A stretch of 64,000 nt of DNA from Halomonas sp. S3-1-1 (GTDB lineage Bacteria > Pseudomonadota > Gammaproteobacteria > Pseudomonadales > Halomonadaceae). Each line of letters begins with the position of its first letter. Position 1 is the first letter of the stretch. Shown in pieces: positions 45,057 to 52,080 of the stretch. Under the pieces are notes generated by a model that was not told the origin of the DNA, searched no databases, and saw only the letters and a program-made list of their open reading frames with translations. The position numbers and the translations under genes are program-made. The stretch spans positions 1 to 64,000 of the forward strand of contig NZ_JALGBZ010000005.1 of the NCBI RefSeq assembly GCF_023757625.1, written 5' to 3'.

Positions 45057-45557
45057 CTAGCTGACCCGTAGCGATGCCTTGCCATCTGCCAGCGAGCATC
45101 CGGGCACGACCTCGCCAGCCTTGAGCGCCTTGAGAATGTCGGCTTTGACGGCTTGGCGGCTGGCTGGAATTAGCTTCGTGTACTGCTCAGGCACCGCGTC
45201 TGCATTTTCGATGTTGACGACCTGCCTGGGCTTAGAGCGGGTGATGGTGAATAGCTGACGCTTGATCTTGTCGCGTCCGGTGCTCTCCATCGCCCACAAA
45301 ACGCGGTCACGGCACGCCTGAGCATTACGCTCAACGCTTTTCTTGCGTGCAGACAATCGCTTGATCTCGTTGTCGATCTGTTCGGCTTCGGCATCGAGCT
45401 GTCGGGCTACGATGATCGTCGCCTCGATCTTGTCTTCAATTTGCTCCGTGGTAGCGCCCAGTGTCTCAGCCAGCGCTTCGGCAAATTCAGCATCGTTGTC
45501 GGCGTCCATATCGATGAGCTGCTGGAACTCGTTAGTCAGTGCGTATAGTGATTGCAT
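45057..45557 (-). CDS. siphovirus Gp157-family protein
   Basis: A 166-residue protein with the layout of the phage Gp157 family (named from Streptococcus thermophilus phages). It has an N-terminal SLYALTNEFQQLI, an acidic stretch, a long coiled coil with EIKRLSARKKSVERNA near residue 70, and a C-terminal domain with PRQVVNIENADAVPEQY. Members sit beside recombination genes and have been linked to phage resistance in name only. GAGGT before the ATG at 45557 supports the start. It lies downstream of the SSB-like gene. Confidence 0.75.
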   Translation of the reverse strand: MQSLYALTNEFQQLIDMDADNDAEFAEALAETLGATTEQIEDKIEATIIVARQLDAEAEQIDNEIKRLSARKKSVERNAQACRDRVLWAMESTGRDKIKRQLFTITRSKPRQVVNIENADAVPEQYTKLIPASRQAVKADILKALKAGEVVPGCSLADGKASLRVS

Positions 45558-45568
45558 ATTGACCTCGC

Positions 45569-45594
45569 AAAAATAAAGCCGCACTATGGCGGCT
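45569..45594 (-). terminator. intrinsic terminator inside the leftward operon
   Basis: AGCCGC and GCGGCT pair around a 6-base loop, followed by TTATTTTT on the minus strand, between the SSB-like and Gp157-like genes. Confidence 0.7.
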
Positions 45595-45617
45595 TGGTAT
45601 GCTGCTAAGTTATTGAA

Positions 45618-46256
45618 TCAGAACGGGATTTCATCATCCATCTGGTCGCTGCCTGGAGCACCATAACTAAATCCGTCACCTTGCTGTCGCGGATCGCCGC
45701 CATAGCTCTGATTGTTCTGCGCTTGCTGCTTTGGCGGCTTGCCCTTCGGGTTTTCAGCAAAGCGCTGAACCCAATACCCTGCCGACTCTGCCTGTTTCCC
45801 AGCCTTGTGCTCCGCGATAGTCAGCCCTGACTTGGCCGACATGAAGCACTTGATCTGAAAGCGGAACCCTTCATCGCCGTTGCTCTTGATGTAGTTCTCA
45901 CGCTCCAAGGCGATCTGCACCGGCTTTCGCGTCAGCTCGGGGGCGATCAATCCATCCTTGCCTTGCGCCTGGCTGAGCGACTGCGCGCCGGTCACGCCCA
46001 TCATGCTCTGAATCTGCTGATGCCCGACCTCGTTCTGGCTGCCGTCGCGCTTCTGATAGTAGAGCGTCAGGTAGTTGGCCTTCTGCCCCTTCTCGCTCTC
46101 GAACGACAATTCCAGCCCCTTTGCGCCGCTCTGAGCCTCTACCCACTTGGCTTGCTCAATAAAGCCGCGCACCACGCACGACTCGGTGATGTACTCACCG
46201 CCGCCTGAGTCGGCGGCGACGGCCTGATCTTCGTTGTAGCTGAAAACTGCACTCAT
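45618..46256 (-). CDS. phage single-strand DNA-binding protein (DUF669-like) with SSB tail
   Basis: A 212-residue protein with a beta-rich N-terminal domain (about 15-150). A Gln/Gly/Pro-rich disordered linker follows, and the last residues are MDDEIPF, the acidic amphipathic tip by which bacterial SSB proteins recruit partners. The layout and position fit phage DUF669 proteins that act as the SSB partner of AAA_24/Sak4 recombinases. The ATG at 46256 overlaps the stop of the ATPase gene. Confidence 0.75.
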   Translation of the reverse strand: MSAVFSYNEDQAVAADSGGGEYITESCVVRGFIEQAKWVEAQSGAKGLELSFESEKGQKANYLTLYYQKRDGSQNEVGHQQIQSMMGVTGAQSLSQAQGKDGLIAPELTRKPVQIALERENYIKSNGDEGFRFQIKCFMSAKSGLTIAEHKAGKQAESAGYWVQRFAENPKGKPPKQQAQNNQSYGGDPRQQGDGFSYGAPGSDQMDDEIPF

Positions 46257-46894
46257 GCTGTTTGCTCCTGCTGTTGGTTGATTCCGTAGTACTCGCACAC
46301 CGCCTGATCGACGGCGGCTAGGTCGTTCTCGATGATCTCGTCATCGAACATGCCCATCGGGGCTTTAACGGTATCGCTGCCGTTGTTAGCGGTGCGGAAT
46401 TGGTAGGCGCCGTCCTGCACCTGCGTACGCAGTACCATCGTGAAAAGACCCTCTAGCGTGATCTTCTCGTCCAGCATCTTGCCGATGGTTTTGATCTTGG
46501 TTCGTCCGTAGTCGTCGTCCTGTGTATGGCTCAGGATGTAGACGCGAACGTTTTCTGGCAGGCTTGACAACGCGCTTATGACCTCCCATGCGTGCCGGGC
46601 GATTTCGGTAAACTTGTCAAAACCCTTTTCGTCACTGCGTCGCATGAACTCGTTGGCCATCACGTACTGAAAGTCGTCGATCACCACGACGGTCTTGCCG
46701 TTGCCGACCGCCTTGCGAGCCGCCTTGATCATTTGCTCCCACGAATCCGTGGTGTATTGATTCCAACCAGTGGCGCGAAACGATAACGGTTTCTCCACCG
46801 CTTTTATTAGCGCTGTCTGCGCCGGATCGAGATTGCGCAGGCTCGCCGTTTTCCCGGTGCCTGACTGACCCAGAACCAGCGTTGCAATACTCAT
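46253..46894 (-). CDS. AAA_24/Sak4-like phage recombination ATPase
   Basis: A 213-residue RecA-fold ATPase. Walker A is GQSGTGKTA (residues 9-17), Walker B VVVIDDF near 70, and a third core strand is VYILSHTQDDDYGR near 118-131. This is the AAA_24 family that includes Sak4 single-strand annealing proteins, shown for phage HK620 to work with a cognate SSB. Its direct coupling to an SSB-tailed gene supports a recombination module. No exonuclease gene is seen beside it. Confidence 0.8.
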   Translation of the reverse strand: MSIATLVLGQSGTGKTASLRNLDPAQTALIKAVEKPLSFRATGWNQYTTDSWEQMIKAARKAVGNGKTVVVIDDFQYVMANEFMRRSDEKGFDKFTEIARHAWEVISALSSLPENVRVYILSHTQDDDYGRTKIKTIGKMLDEKITLEGLFTMVLRTQVQDGAYQFRTANNGSDTVKAPMGMFDDEIIENDLAAVDQAVCEYYGINQQQEQTA

Positions 46895-47043
46895 GCTGCT
46901 ACCCCGCTGCGCTCATCGGCGCTGTTCATGCGTTCGCCGTGCGCGTATTTCAGCGCCTCCAGCTCGAATTCGTATTCATCCAGCGATAGCTGACCGTTAC
47001 GCAACATCATTGCCAGTTGTTGCTTGGCATCGAAAAATGTCAT
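46891..47043 (-). CDS. 50-residue phage protein, unknown
   Basis: A short frame with a strong site (CAGGAG 7 bases before ATG), whose stop overlaps the ATPase start (ATGA). The product is a single acidic helix, MTFFDAKQQLAMMLRNGQLS then LDEYEFELEALKY. It may be a small partner of the ATPase; nothing more can be said. Confidence 0.6.
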   Translation of the reverse strand: MTFFDAKQQLAMMLRNGQLSLDEYEFELEALKYAHGERMNSADERSGVAA

Positions 47044-47104
47044 AGCCTTTCTCCTGATCTCGTTAGACCCGGCCCGCTACCTGTTCGCCCAGGAGCGGGC
47101 TTTC

Positions 47105-47359
47105 TTATGCCCACTTGCCAGCGCGAACCTCGCGATCCCAGCGCTCAATAATCTCGTCACGCTGAAACGCTGCGTTGCGCTCGCAAAAAAGGTCGATCAT
47201 GTGGCACTCGTTGTGCTCTTGACGCACCCAGCGCATGAGCGAGTCGGTCATGGCGTAGTCGCCTTCCTCGAATAGCTCTTTCGGCGTGGGTTGACGCTCG
47301 GCCAGATGCTGCGGATAGCGCACCGCGTTCTGATCGGGTACTGCGTATAGCGATCCCAT
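47105..47359 (-). CDS. 84-residue phage protein, unknown
   Basis: An acidic helical protein (TPKELFEEGDYAMTDSLMRW; QEHNECHMIDLFCERNAAF). AGGAGG stands 5 bases before the ATG at 47359. No family is recognised. Confidence 0.6.
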   Translation of the reverse strand: MGSLYAVPDQNAVRYPQHLAERQPTPKELFEEGDYAMTDSLMRWVRQEHNECHMIDLFCERNAAFQRDEIIERWDREVRAGKWA

Positions 47360-47367
47360 AAAACCTC

Positions 47368-47451
47368 CTATCGCGCCGTAGCGAGCCAGCAATAGCCGAA
47401 CACGCCGACGCTGAATGATGTTGATAGCAGAATGATGAGGCTGGCCGGCAC
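47368..47451 (-). CDS. 27-residue hydrophobic peptide frame
   Basis: A GTG-initiated frame directly after the stop of the next gene. The product is one membrane-like helix (SLIILLSTSFSVGVFGYCW). The ribosome-binding site is weak. It may be a real membrane peptide or chance. Confidence 0.3.
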   Translation of the reverse strand: MPASLIILLSTSFSVGVFGYCWLATAR

Positions 47452-47452
47452 G

Positions 47453-47686
47453 TCACACCGTCCAGAGTTGCAGATGCGCGGGCCGCTGCCCGTTAGCGCG
47501 CTGACTGTATGCAGCGCGCCGCTTATCATTCATCCGATCGCTGAATGTCGCGGGTTTGTCATCGCACCCACGCCGTGCCGCCGAGCGTTTGAATACCGGC
47601 ATACAGCCGTACTCGCGCAGCAGGTCAACGACGCGGGTGCTTTCGGGGATCAGGCGCGTTACGGCGCCGTCTTTAACAGGGATCAT
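47453..47686 (-). CDS. 77-residue phage protein, unknown
   Basis: A small basic protein. The N-terminal half STRVVDLLREYGCMPVF looks like a helix-turn-strand; the rest is Arg/Gln-rich. AAGGTGAG precedes the ATG, which overlaps the stop of the upstream 49-residue frame. Confidence 0.55.
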   Translation of the reverse strand: MIPVKDGAVTRLIPESTRVVDLLREYGCMPVFKRSAARRGCDDKPATFSDRMNDKRRAAYSQRANGQRPAHLQLWTV

Positions 47687-47832
47687 CGGCTCACCTTCTT
47701 GATCAAATTGGGCGGGTAGCCATGCCGCTTGGCGCTGACTCGCGCTGAGCGACGGCCATAAAAAAGGCCCAGCTCAATGTGGGGCGTCTTAATCTCGTCT
47801 CGCTTCTCACGGACTATCCAGCGGTGTCGCAT
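47683..47832 (-). CDS. 49-residue basic phage protein, unknown
   Basis: A short frame with GAGGTGAG before the ATG and an ATGA overlap at its end. The product starts MRHRWIVREKRDEIKTPHIE and ends YPPNLIKKVSR. A T-run with a hairpin-like sequence lies inside this coding region, so I do not call a terminator there. Confidence 0.5.
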   Translation of the reverse strand: MRHRWIVREKRDEIKTPHIELGLFYGRRSARVSAKRHGYPPNLIKKVSR

Positions 47833-48026
47833 GGCTCACCTCGGGCTTTGGCTGCACAGAACCCCATCCAACAGCCATTTAGGTAATGCCGCTGGCCGCC
47901 GTAGAAGCCATCTTTTTTACGCATCTTGGCGATCTCTTTAGCCGTTTGATTGCGGCCAGTATCTGCGCTCATCTGGTCGGCATACCACTGCTCAAATTCT
48001 TCGCGATACTGCTCGTTAATTGCCAT
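47814..48026 (-). CDS. 70-residue phage protein, unknown
   Basis: A small protein (NEQYREEFEQWYADQMSADT, then GGQRHYLNGCWMGFCAAK) that resembles short phage proteins predicted to form two helices. GGAG precedes the ATG at 48026. It follows the HNH gene. Confidence 0.6.
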   Translation of the reverse strand: MAINEQYREEFEQWYADQMSADTGRNQTAKEIAKMRKKDGFYGGQRHYLNGCWMGFCAAKARGEPCDTAG

Positions 48027-48054
48027 AACGCTCTCCTGTGTAATTCGAATGCCT

Positions 48055-48612
48055 TTACTTGCCGTGCCTTGAGGAAAATCCAAGCGCGTTTTCTGCGGAC
48101 TTTCTAGCGCAAGCTGCGTCTAGCAGCGTGTCGAAAGAGCCAAGGCATTGGCGGGCCCCGTCTTTTTGAATAATCGAAACCCACTTATTCCTGTAATCCC
48201 TCCAGTGAACACCGCAAACACCGGACTTATTGTTTCGATACATTCTTGCGTTTGAAGCGTTAGTTGAGAGATCACAATCTCTAAGATTTGAAATTCTATT
48301 ATCAAGCCCATCCCCGTTAATGTGATCTATTACGCCTTTAGGCATAACTCCATAATGAAGCACCCAGGCAATCACATGCGCACGGTAAGTAATGCCTAAT
48401 ACTGGAATTACTAGATAAGATGTTCTTGCCCTTTTGGGGGAGAAAATATTGCCTGCTGGCTTGTTTGCATATTTTCTATTCCATGACTCGAAGCGCCGAT
48501 CTCCGCTAAACATAGACCGAGGCCTTTCTTTCCATACAAAGCTTCCGGTTTCAGCGTCATAATTCAAAAGAGAATGAGCTACCGACTTTTCTATAACTCT
48601 TCTTTTTCTCAT
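48055..48612 (-). CDS. HNH homing endonuclease with AP2 domain (copy 1)
   Basis: A 185-residue endonuclease. The HNH_3 core is AHVIAWVLHYG then VIDHINGDGLDNRISNLRD (near residue 75-115). A C-terminal AP2-like DNA-binding domain follows: KSGVCGVHWRDYRNKWV and LGSFDTLLDAACARKSAE. Its lower G+C than its neighbours and AT-rich third positions mark it as a late arrival. The same family recurs at 61873-62430. AGGAG precedes the ATG. It sits between phage genes without a clear sign of a split gene. Confidence 0.88.
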   Translation of the reverse strand: MRKRRVIEKSVAHSLLNYDAETGSFVWKERPRSMFSGDRRFESWNRKYANKPAGNIFSPKRARTSYLVIPVLGITYRAHVIAWVLHYGVMPKGVIDHINGDGLDNRISNLRDCDLSTNASNARMYRNNKSGVCGVHWRDYRNKWVSIIQKDGARQCLGSFDTLLDAACARKSAENALGFSSRHGK

Positions 48613-48660
48613 ACTGAAGACTCCTTATTATTCGTGAAGGGTGGCCGGTCGCTAACCGGC

Positions 48661-48792
48661 TTAGCTTTGCCCAACGGCTTTCAACCACTGTCGCCGTCGC
48701 ATTTCTCCCAAGGTCGCTGCCGCACTTCGGGTGGCCGCCTTGTATTCCCTGCGGGTTGGCTTCTTGCTCCAGGCGCTAATTACTGGCTTCAC
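48661..48792 (-). CDS. 43-residue basic frame before the HNH gene
   Basis: A frame from a GTG at 48792. The product is helical and basic (WSKKPTRREYKAATRSAAAT, then LGEMRRRQWLKAVGQS) and looks protein-like. The start has GGAAGG but too close. It fills most of the gap between the HNH and SPFH-like genes. A hairpin GCCGGT-TAGCG-ACCGGC follows its stop. Confidence 0.4.
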   Translation of the reverse strand: MKPVISAWSKKPTRREYKAATRSAAATLGEMRRRQWLKAVGQS

Positions 48793-48829
48793 CCTTCCGA
48801 ATGCCCACTCGTGAGAATGGGCTGTTCAC

Positions 48830-49192
48830 TTAATTACGTGCTTCGATGATCGGTATATTCGCCTCAGTCGGCACGTAGATGATCTTTTCGATGTCGCCAC
48901 GCTTCAGTGCTTCAGCAAACGCGCCGATGAACTCCTGGTTTCGGTATTCAGGAAATTGCTGTGCAGCCTCACCAACAATGCGGATGGCTTCAGCCCGCTG
49001 CTCTGCCGCTTCTACTTCTGCTCGAGCCTGCTCAACTAATATCTGACGCTCTTGGCGAGCTTCGGCCAGCGCAGCGGCGCCGCGCATTTCTTGCTTGTAA
49101 ACTCGATATTGCGGAACGCCCCACAGAATGATAACCAGCGGCAAAATCACTACTGCGCCAATCGAAGCAATTCCAACTACACGTATATTCAT
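48830..49192 (-). CDS. short SPFH/prohibitin-like membrane protein
   Basis: A 120-residue protein with one N-terminal membrane segment (about 5-27), then a charged coiled coil rich in Ala/Glu/Arg (AEARQERQILVEQARAEVEA) and the end EFIGAFAEALKRGDIEKIIYVP. This is the membrane anchor plus the C-terminal helix of an SPFH/prohibitin-like protein without the SPFH core. Prohibitin-like genes occur in several temperate phages; the role is unknown. GGGAGAGG precedes the ATG. Confidence 0.65.
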   Translation of the reverse strand: MNIRVVGIASIGAVVILPLVIILWGVPQYRVYKQEMRGAAALAEARQERQILVEQARAEVEAAEQRAEAIRIVGEAAQQFPEYRNQEFIGAFAEALKRGDIEKIIYVPTEANIPIIEARN

Positions 49193-49469
49193 TTTCCTCT
49201 CCCAACCTCAGCCGACTCCCCATGAATCAGCTCAGGAAGGCGCCCTGATACATCAAGGCGCTAACCTCTCTCACAGCGCAGCATCGCTCTCTGCCAACGC
49301 TCAGCGGGCTCTACCCGCGTCTTGCGCTACGTCAGGGGCTAGCCTCTCGGCATGGCCTGACGCCCCGCTAGGGTGCGCTGTGATCGCTTACGCGGCATTG
49401 GCCGGTAGTCGCCCCTGTATAGCCGGGGAGGCGTCGATGTGTTGTTAAAGAGCGATTGCTGTTAACCGG
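49193..49469. other. leader of the leftward operon without a long gene
   Basis: This 277-base stretch holds the boxA/boxB-like element at its right end and no frame longer than about 40 codons on the minus strand. A 19-codon frame from an ATG at about 49384 could encode a leader peptide. Confidence 0.5.
49410..49454 (-). promoter_or_regulatory. nut-like antitermination site (boxA + hairpin)
   Basis: On the minus strand CGCTCTTTAACAAC (49454-49441) matches the bacterial/lambda boxA core CGCTCTTTAACA. Eight bases later a hairpin with CCCC/GGGG and outer CG pairs (49433-49410) takes the place of boxB. It lies 16 bases after the first gene of the PL transcript and ahead of at least seven intrinsic terminators. 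Confidence 0.65.
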
Positions 49470-49847
49470 TCAGCATCCGTACATCTGCACCTCAACCTCG
49501 CGCTTCGTCAGCCGATGGGGCTGGCTGCGTCGGCGCATGGCGTCGTTGGTGCCTGTGGCCAGCGATAGGGCTAGGAGCCCGCACACCGCCACCTTCCCTG
49601 CGTACCGAATCCAGCCCCTTGCCTGTGCGACTGATACGGCGGCTGCCGCTTTGGTGACGCCTAGGCGGTAGTAGGCTCGCTCTAGTGAGCCGCGTACCGT
49701 TCTGGGGCTCAGCGCAACGGATTTGGCGATTTCCTTCTGAGTCATGCCGCTGGCTAGTCGGATCAAAGCTTTTGCTTCGGATAGCGTCAGGCCTTTGCCC
49801 CGCTCATCGCTTACCTCTGCTGTCCAACCGTCGTGCATGATCTCCAT
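49470..49847 (-). CDS. LuxR-type HTH protein with membrane segment, first gene of PL operon
   Basis: A 125-residue protein. Residues 20-75 form a LuxR/GerE-like helix-turn-helix (LTLSEAKALIRLASGMTQKE, then SPRTVRGSLERAYYRLGV). A hydrophobic segment follows near 83-100 (AVCGLLALSLATG) and then a basic tail. A membrane-anchored HTH is unusual for an early phage gene. It holds the position of lambda N, directly downstream of PL/OL, but is unlike N. The ATG at 49847 or the one three codons on may be used. Confidence 0.65.
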   Translation of the reverse strand: MEIMHDGWTAEVSDERGKGLTLSEAKALIRLASGMTQKEIAKSVALSPRTVRGSLERAYYRLGVTKAAAAVSVAQARGWIRYAGKVAVCGLLALSLATGTNDAMRRRSQPHRLTKREVEVQMYGC

Positions 49848-49886
49848 TGCCTTGTCCTTGGTGTGTTGCGCTGTTCGATGGATGTA

Positions 49887-49930
49887 AAATTAGCAGTGCT
49901 TATTTATTATTGCAACAGCATTGCTACTAA
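49887..49930 (-). promoter_or_regulatory. PL promoter with two CI/Cro operators (OL)
   Basis: Leftward promoter: TTGCAA (49915-49910), 17 bases, TAATTT (49892-49887). The operator core AGCAGTGCT (49892-49900) overlaps the -10, and AGCATTGCT (49917-49925) overlaps the -35 side. Centres are 25 bp apart. The same core recurs at the cI-cro gap. Confidence 0.75.
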
Positions 49931-50031
49931 TTTTAATCGACGTGCTGATAAACCTATGTTTTAAAAGTAGAGGACGGCTTAAAAAAATTTTCTGCTAATG
50001 AATAATCTGCGGTTTGCTGGAATTGCAGGCA

Positions 50032-50057
50032 CAAAAAACCCGCCTCGCGGGCGGGTT
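50032..50057 (-). terminator. terminator after the P63C gene
   Basis: AACCCGCC/GGCGGGTT around a 5-base loop, followed by TTTTTTG on the minus strand. It should end the lysogenic cI-P63C transcript before OL. Confidence 0.85.
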
Positions 50058-50072
50058 ATGGATTTTATCTAT

Positions 50073-50936
50073 CTATCGGCTGGGTGGCACATTTAAAGGT
50101 AGCTGCACTGTATTGTGGCCATAATGATGAGCGACTCGCTCCCTAAGCTCTCTAATGTTGTCGCAACTCTTAGCTAAGCCTACAACCTCCCAGCAGCGGG
50201 ATACTAAAGCCCGAACTCCTACATTGTCAGTAAGCTGACGATGCCAGTGGATACCTTTTTCAGGTCTATTTTCCCGAAGGTATTGAGCAACATCTGGATC
50301 AAGGGTGTCATAAATTAGCTCTATTACAAGCTTACCCCACCATTGTGGCCGGCTATGCAATGGTCCTGTCCAGCCCGTTAGCCGACCGAACTCCTGCCAA
50401 AGCTCATCAGGGAAAGTTTTTTCCCAAGCCCGCAATTCCTCAGCAATAAAAGCTTTTAATTTGAGCTGAAGCGCGTTTGCATCGCGCTCGTACTGATACC
50501 CTGTGGCCTCATCAACCAGCGCATCCAAGCCGGTGCGCGTGAGACCAGAGCTGATGACGGCGCATTTAATCGCTATAGATCTTTGTCGCTCAGTCAATTC
50601 TGCGTTTTGGTAAAGCGCTTGAACATACCCTCGTATGATTAGCTCAAAGTTAGAAGTAGATAATCCATATCCCTTGAATTGCGTTCCGGGTATTGAGAAC
50701 TCGACAAGTTCGGCCAGGATTAAGTCTTTGTTTATATAAGGCTTTAAACTGCTTACACCTATGAATTTGGCCAGGTCGCCGCTATCAGCATCGGCTATAG
50801 ACCTTACCACCGACCTTAGGTTTATAACCCTTTCTCCAGTATCCAAGACATAGCAGTCAACGGAGCTATCCCCTAGCTGAAGCTCTCCTCTGAATTTAGC
50901 AAAGGGCGAAGGTGGTTGCTGTATCACATTTGTCAT
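50073..50936 (-). CDS. P63C-domain protein in the rex position
   Basis: A 287-residue protein. The C-terminal half (about 125-275) matches the P63C domain found in phage regulators and KilA-N-linked proteins: GLTRTGLDALVDEATGYQYE, FPDELWQEFGRLTGW, then the run to LRERVAHHYG. The N-terminal part has IDAD-type and GLSTSNFELIIRGYV stretches. It follows the repressor gene by 56 bases in the same direction and ends at a terminator, so it should be made in the lysogen with CI. That is where lambda has rexA/rexB. A role in superinfection exclusion or host control is therefore an inference from place. Confidence 0.8.
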   Translation of the reverse strand: MTNVIQQPPSPFAKFRGELQLGDSSVDCYVLDTGERVINLRSVVRSIADADSGDLAKFIGVSSLKPYINKDLILAELVEFSIPGTQFKGYGLSTSNFELIIRGYVQALYQNAELTERQRSIAIKCAVISSGLTRTGLDALVDEATGYQYERDANALQLKLKAFIAEELRAWEKTFPDELWQEFGRLTGWTGPLHSRPQWWGKLVIELIYDTLDPDVAQYLRENRPEKGIHWHRQLTDNVGVRALVSRCWEVVGLAKSCDNIRELRERVAHHYGHNTVQLPLNVPPSR

Positions 50937-50992
50937 TATAAGAAGTTGCTCCGTTATGGTTTTAAAACCTGCCCATGAAAGAATTCATCAGA

Positions 50993-51736
50993 TCACCCCG
51001 CCCTAGGCGCCCTCAGCCACATGGTGGCAATGACCACGCCAACAATCTGGCAGTTTCCGTTAATTGGTACCCATGGCTCAGGCCAACCGGGATTGCGAGC
51101 CTTAAGCATACGGCTCCCGCCGGGCTCTTCGACATACTGTTTGAACGTGGCCTCATTATCATCAACAAGTAGCGCTACCACGTCATCGCCATCAAACGGA
51201 ACTACATCTGGATCAACGTAGATAATCAATCCAGGCTCGTAGCGAGGTGCCATAGACTGCCCTTTCACACGCAAGGCGAAGGTCGACTCAGAACATGCAG
51301 GCGGACGGGGCACTTGCTCATCGCTAAGATCATCGAAGTTGCATACCTCTGTCCAAGCACCTGCCTGGACCCAAGAAATAACAGGCACATACCCCTCCAG
51401 TCGCGGCGCCGGTGCGACATTTGATTCTTGTTTTAACTGGCTGACGTTAGATTTCCTTGTGGGCTCTCCAGCAAGTCTCGGACTCACCTCTGAGGGCTCA
51501 AAGTCCAGCGCCTTAGCCAGCTTGTGTAATGCCTCAAGGTTCAGGGCGATCTTGCCATTCATGTACTGACTGACGGCGCTTTGTCCTCCCCATCCGCACA
51601 ATGCCGCTACATCCTCTTGGGTCAATTTCTGACCACGAGCGCGGGCGGCATCCTTGCGCGCTGCAAAGATGGACTTTAATCGGATCGCCTCGGCGTCTTG
51701 CTCCGGCGTTAACGGGGTGCGTATGGGCTTTTTCAT
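50993..51736 (-). CDS. CI-type phage repressor (HTH + S24 peptidase)
   Basis: A 247-residue LexA/CI-like repressor. An N-terminal XRE helix-turn-helix (about 32-85: KLTQEDVAALCGWGGQSAVS, then YMNGKIALNLEALHKLAKAL) precedes a C-terminal S24 domain. The autocleavage site is probably AG in SWVQAGAW near 135, the catalytic serine in GQSMAPRYEPG near 175 and the lysine in EATFKQYVEE near 212. It would hold the prophage silent and be cleaved on SOS. It is read from a weak leftward promoter overlapping OR and has almost no Shine-Dalgarno. Confidence 0.93.
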   Translation of the reverse strand: MKKPIRTPLTPEQDAEAIRLKSIFAARKDAARARGQKLTQEDVAALCGWGGQSAVSQYMNGKIALNLEALHKLAKALDFEPSEVSPRLAGEPTRKSNVSQLKQESNVAPAPRLEGYVPVISWVQAGAWTEVCNFDDLSDEQVPRPPACSESTFALRVKGQSMAPRYEPGLIIYVDPDVVPFDGDDVVALLVDDNEATFKQYVEEPGGSRMLKARNPGWPEPWVPINGNCQIVGVVIATMWLRAPRAG

Positions 51737-51748
51737 AACCGGTAATTT

Positions 51749-51822
51749 ATAAGCATCGCTACTAAGGGCGCAAACAGCACGTCGCTTGCTCACTTGCTGA
51801 TATAAATTAGCAGTGCTACTAT
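51749..51822. promoter_or_regulatory. OR region: PR promoter and two operators between cI and cro
   Basis: Rightward PR: TTGCTG (51794-51799), 17 bases, TACTAT (51817-51822). Operator cores AGCATCGCT (51752-51760) and AGCAGTGCT (51809-51817) are the same motif as at OL. TATAAA close to the first core on the minus strand could be the -10 of the repressor's own promoter. Confidence 0.75.
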
Positions 51823-51854
51823 CTCTGTTAATGAATGAGCCACAGGTATTCAAC

Positions 51855-52067
51855 ATGCGTGAAGTTCCTATCCGTGAGTACGTGAAGGACCGCACCCAGG
51901 ACGTGGTTGCACGACAGATCGGCGTCACGCAGAGCGGCTTGTCTCAAATGCTCCGCAGTACGCGAGAGATTTTTGTGAGACTCGATGACGCTGGAAAAAT
52001 CTTGGGTGCTTACGAAACCCGCTCTATTGGCCGGTGCGCAAACTCTGAGGACAAGTGTACCGCCTGA
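51855..52067 (+). CDS. Cro-like repressor
   Basis: A 70-residue protein with a helix-turn-helix (VVARQIGVTQSGLSQMLRST, residues 13-33), the fold of Cro in lambdoid phages. It is divergent to the repressor gene and is the first gene from PR. The ATG at 51855 has AGGT upstream; the two ATGs further up lack a site. Confidence 0.85.
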   Translation: MREVPIREYVKDRTQDVVARQIGVTQSGLSQMLRSTREIFVRLDDAGKILGAYETRSIGRCANSEDKCTA

Positions 52068-52080
52068 TTGGCGTTTTTTA
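52059..52080 (+). terminator. tR1-like terminator after cro
   Basis: CGCC-TGATT-GGCG followed by six T. It includes the cro stop codon. It is the rightward counterpart of the terminators in the leftward operon. Confidence 0.7.

Noticed and set aside
47082..47106. Inverted repeat GCCCGCT/AGCGGGC followed by TTTCTT on the plus strand
   Set aside because: The orientation is wrong for the minus-strand operon and no plus-strand gene ends there.
47758..47800. Hairpin with a T6 run, like the other operon terminators
   Set aside because: It lies within the coding region of a well-signalled 49-residue gene, and the stem has mismatches.
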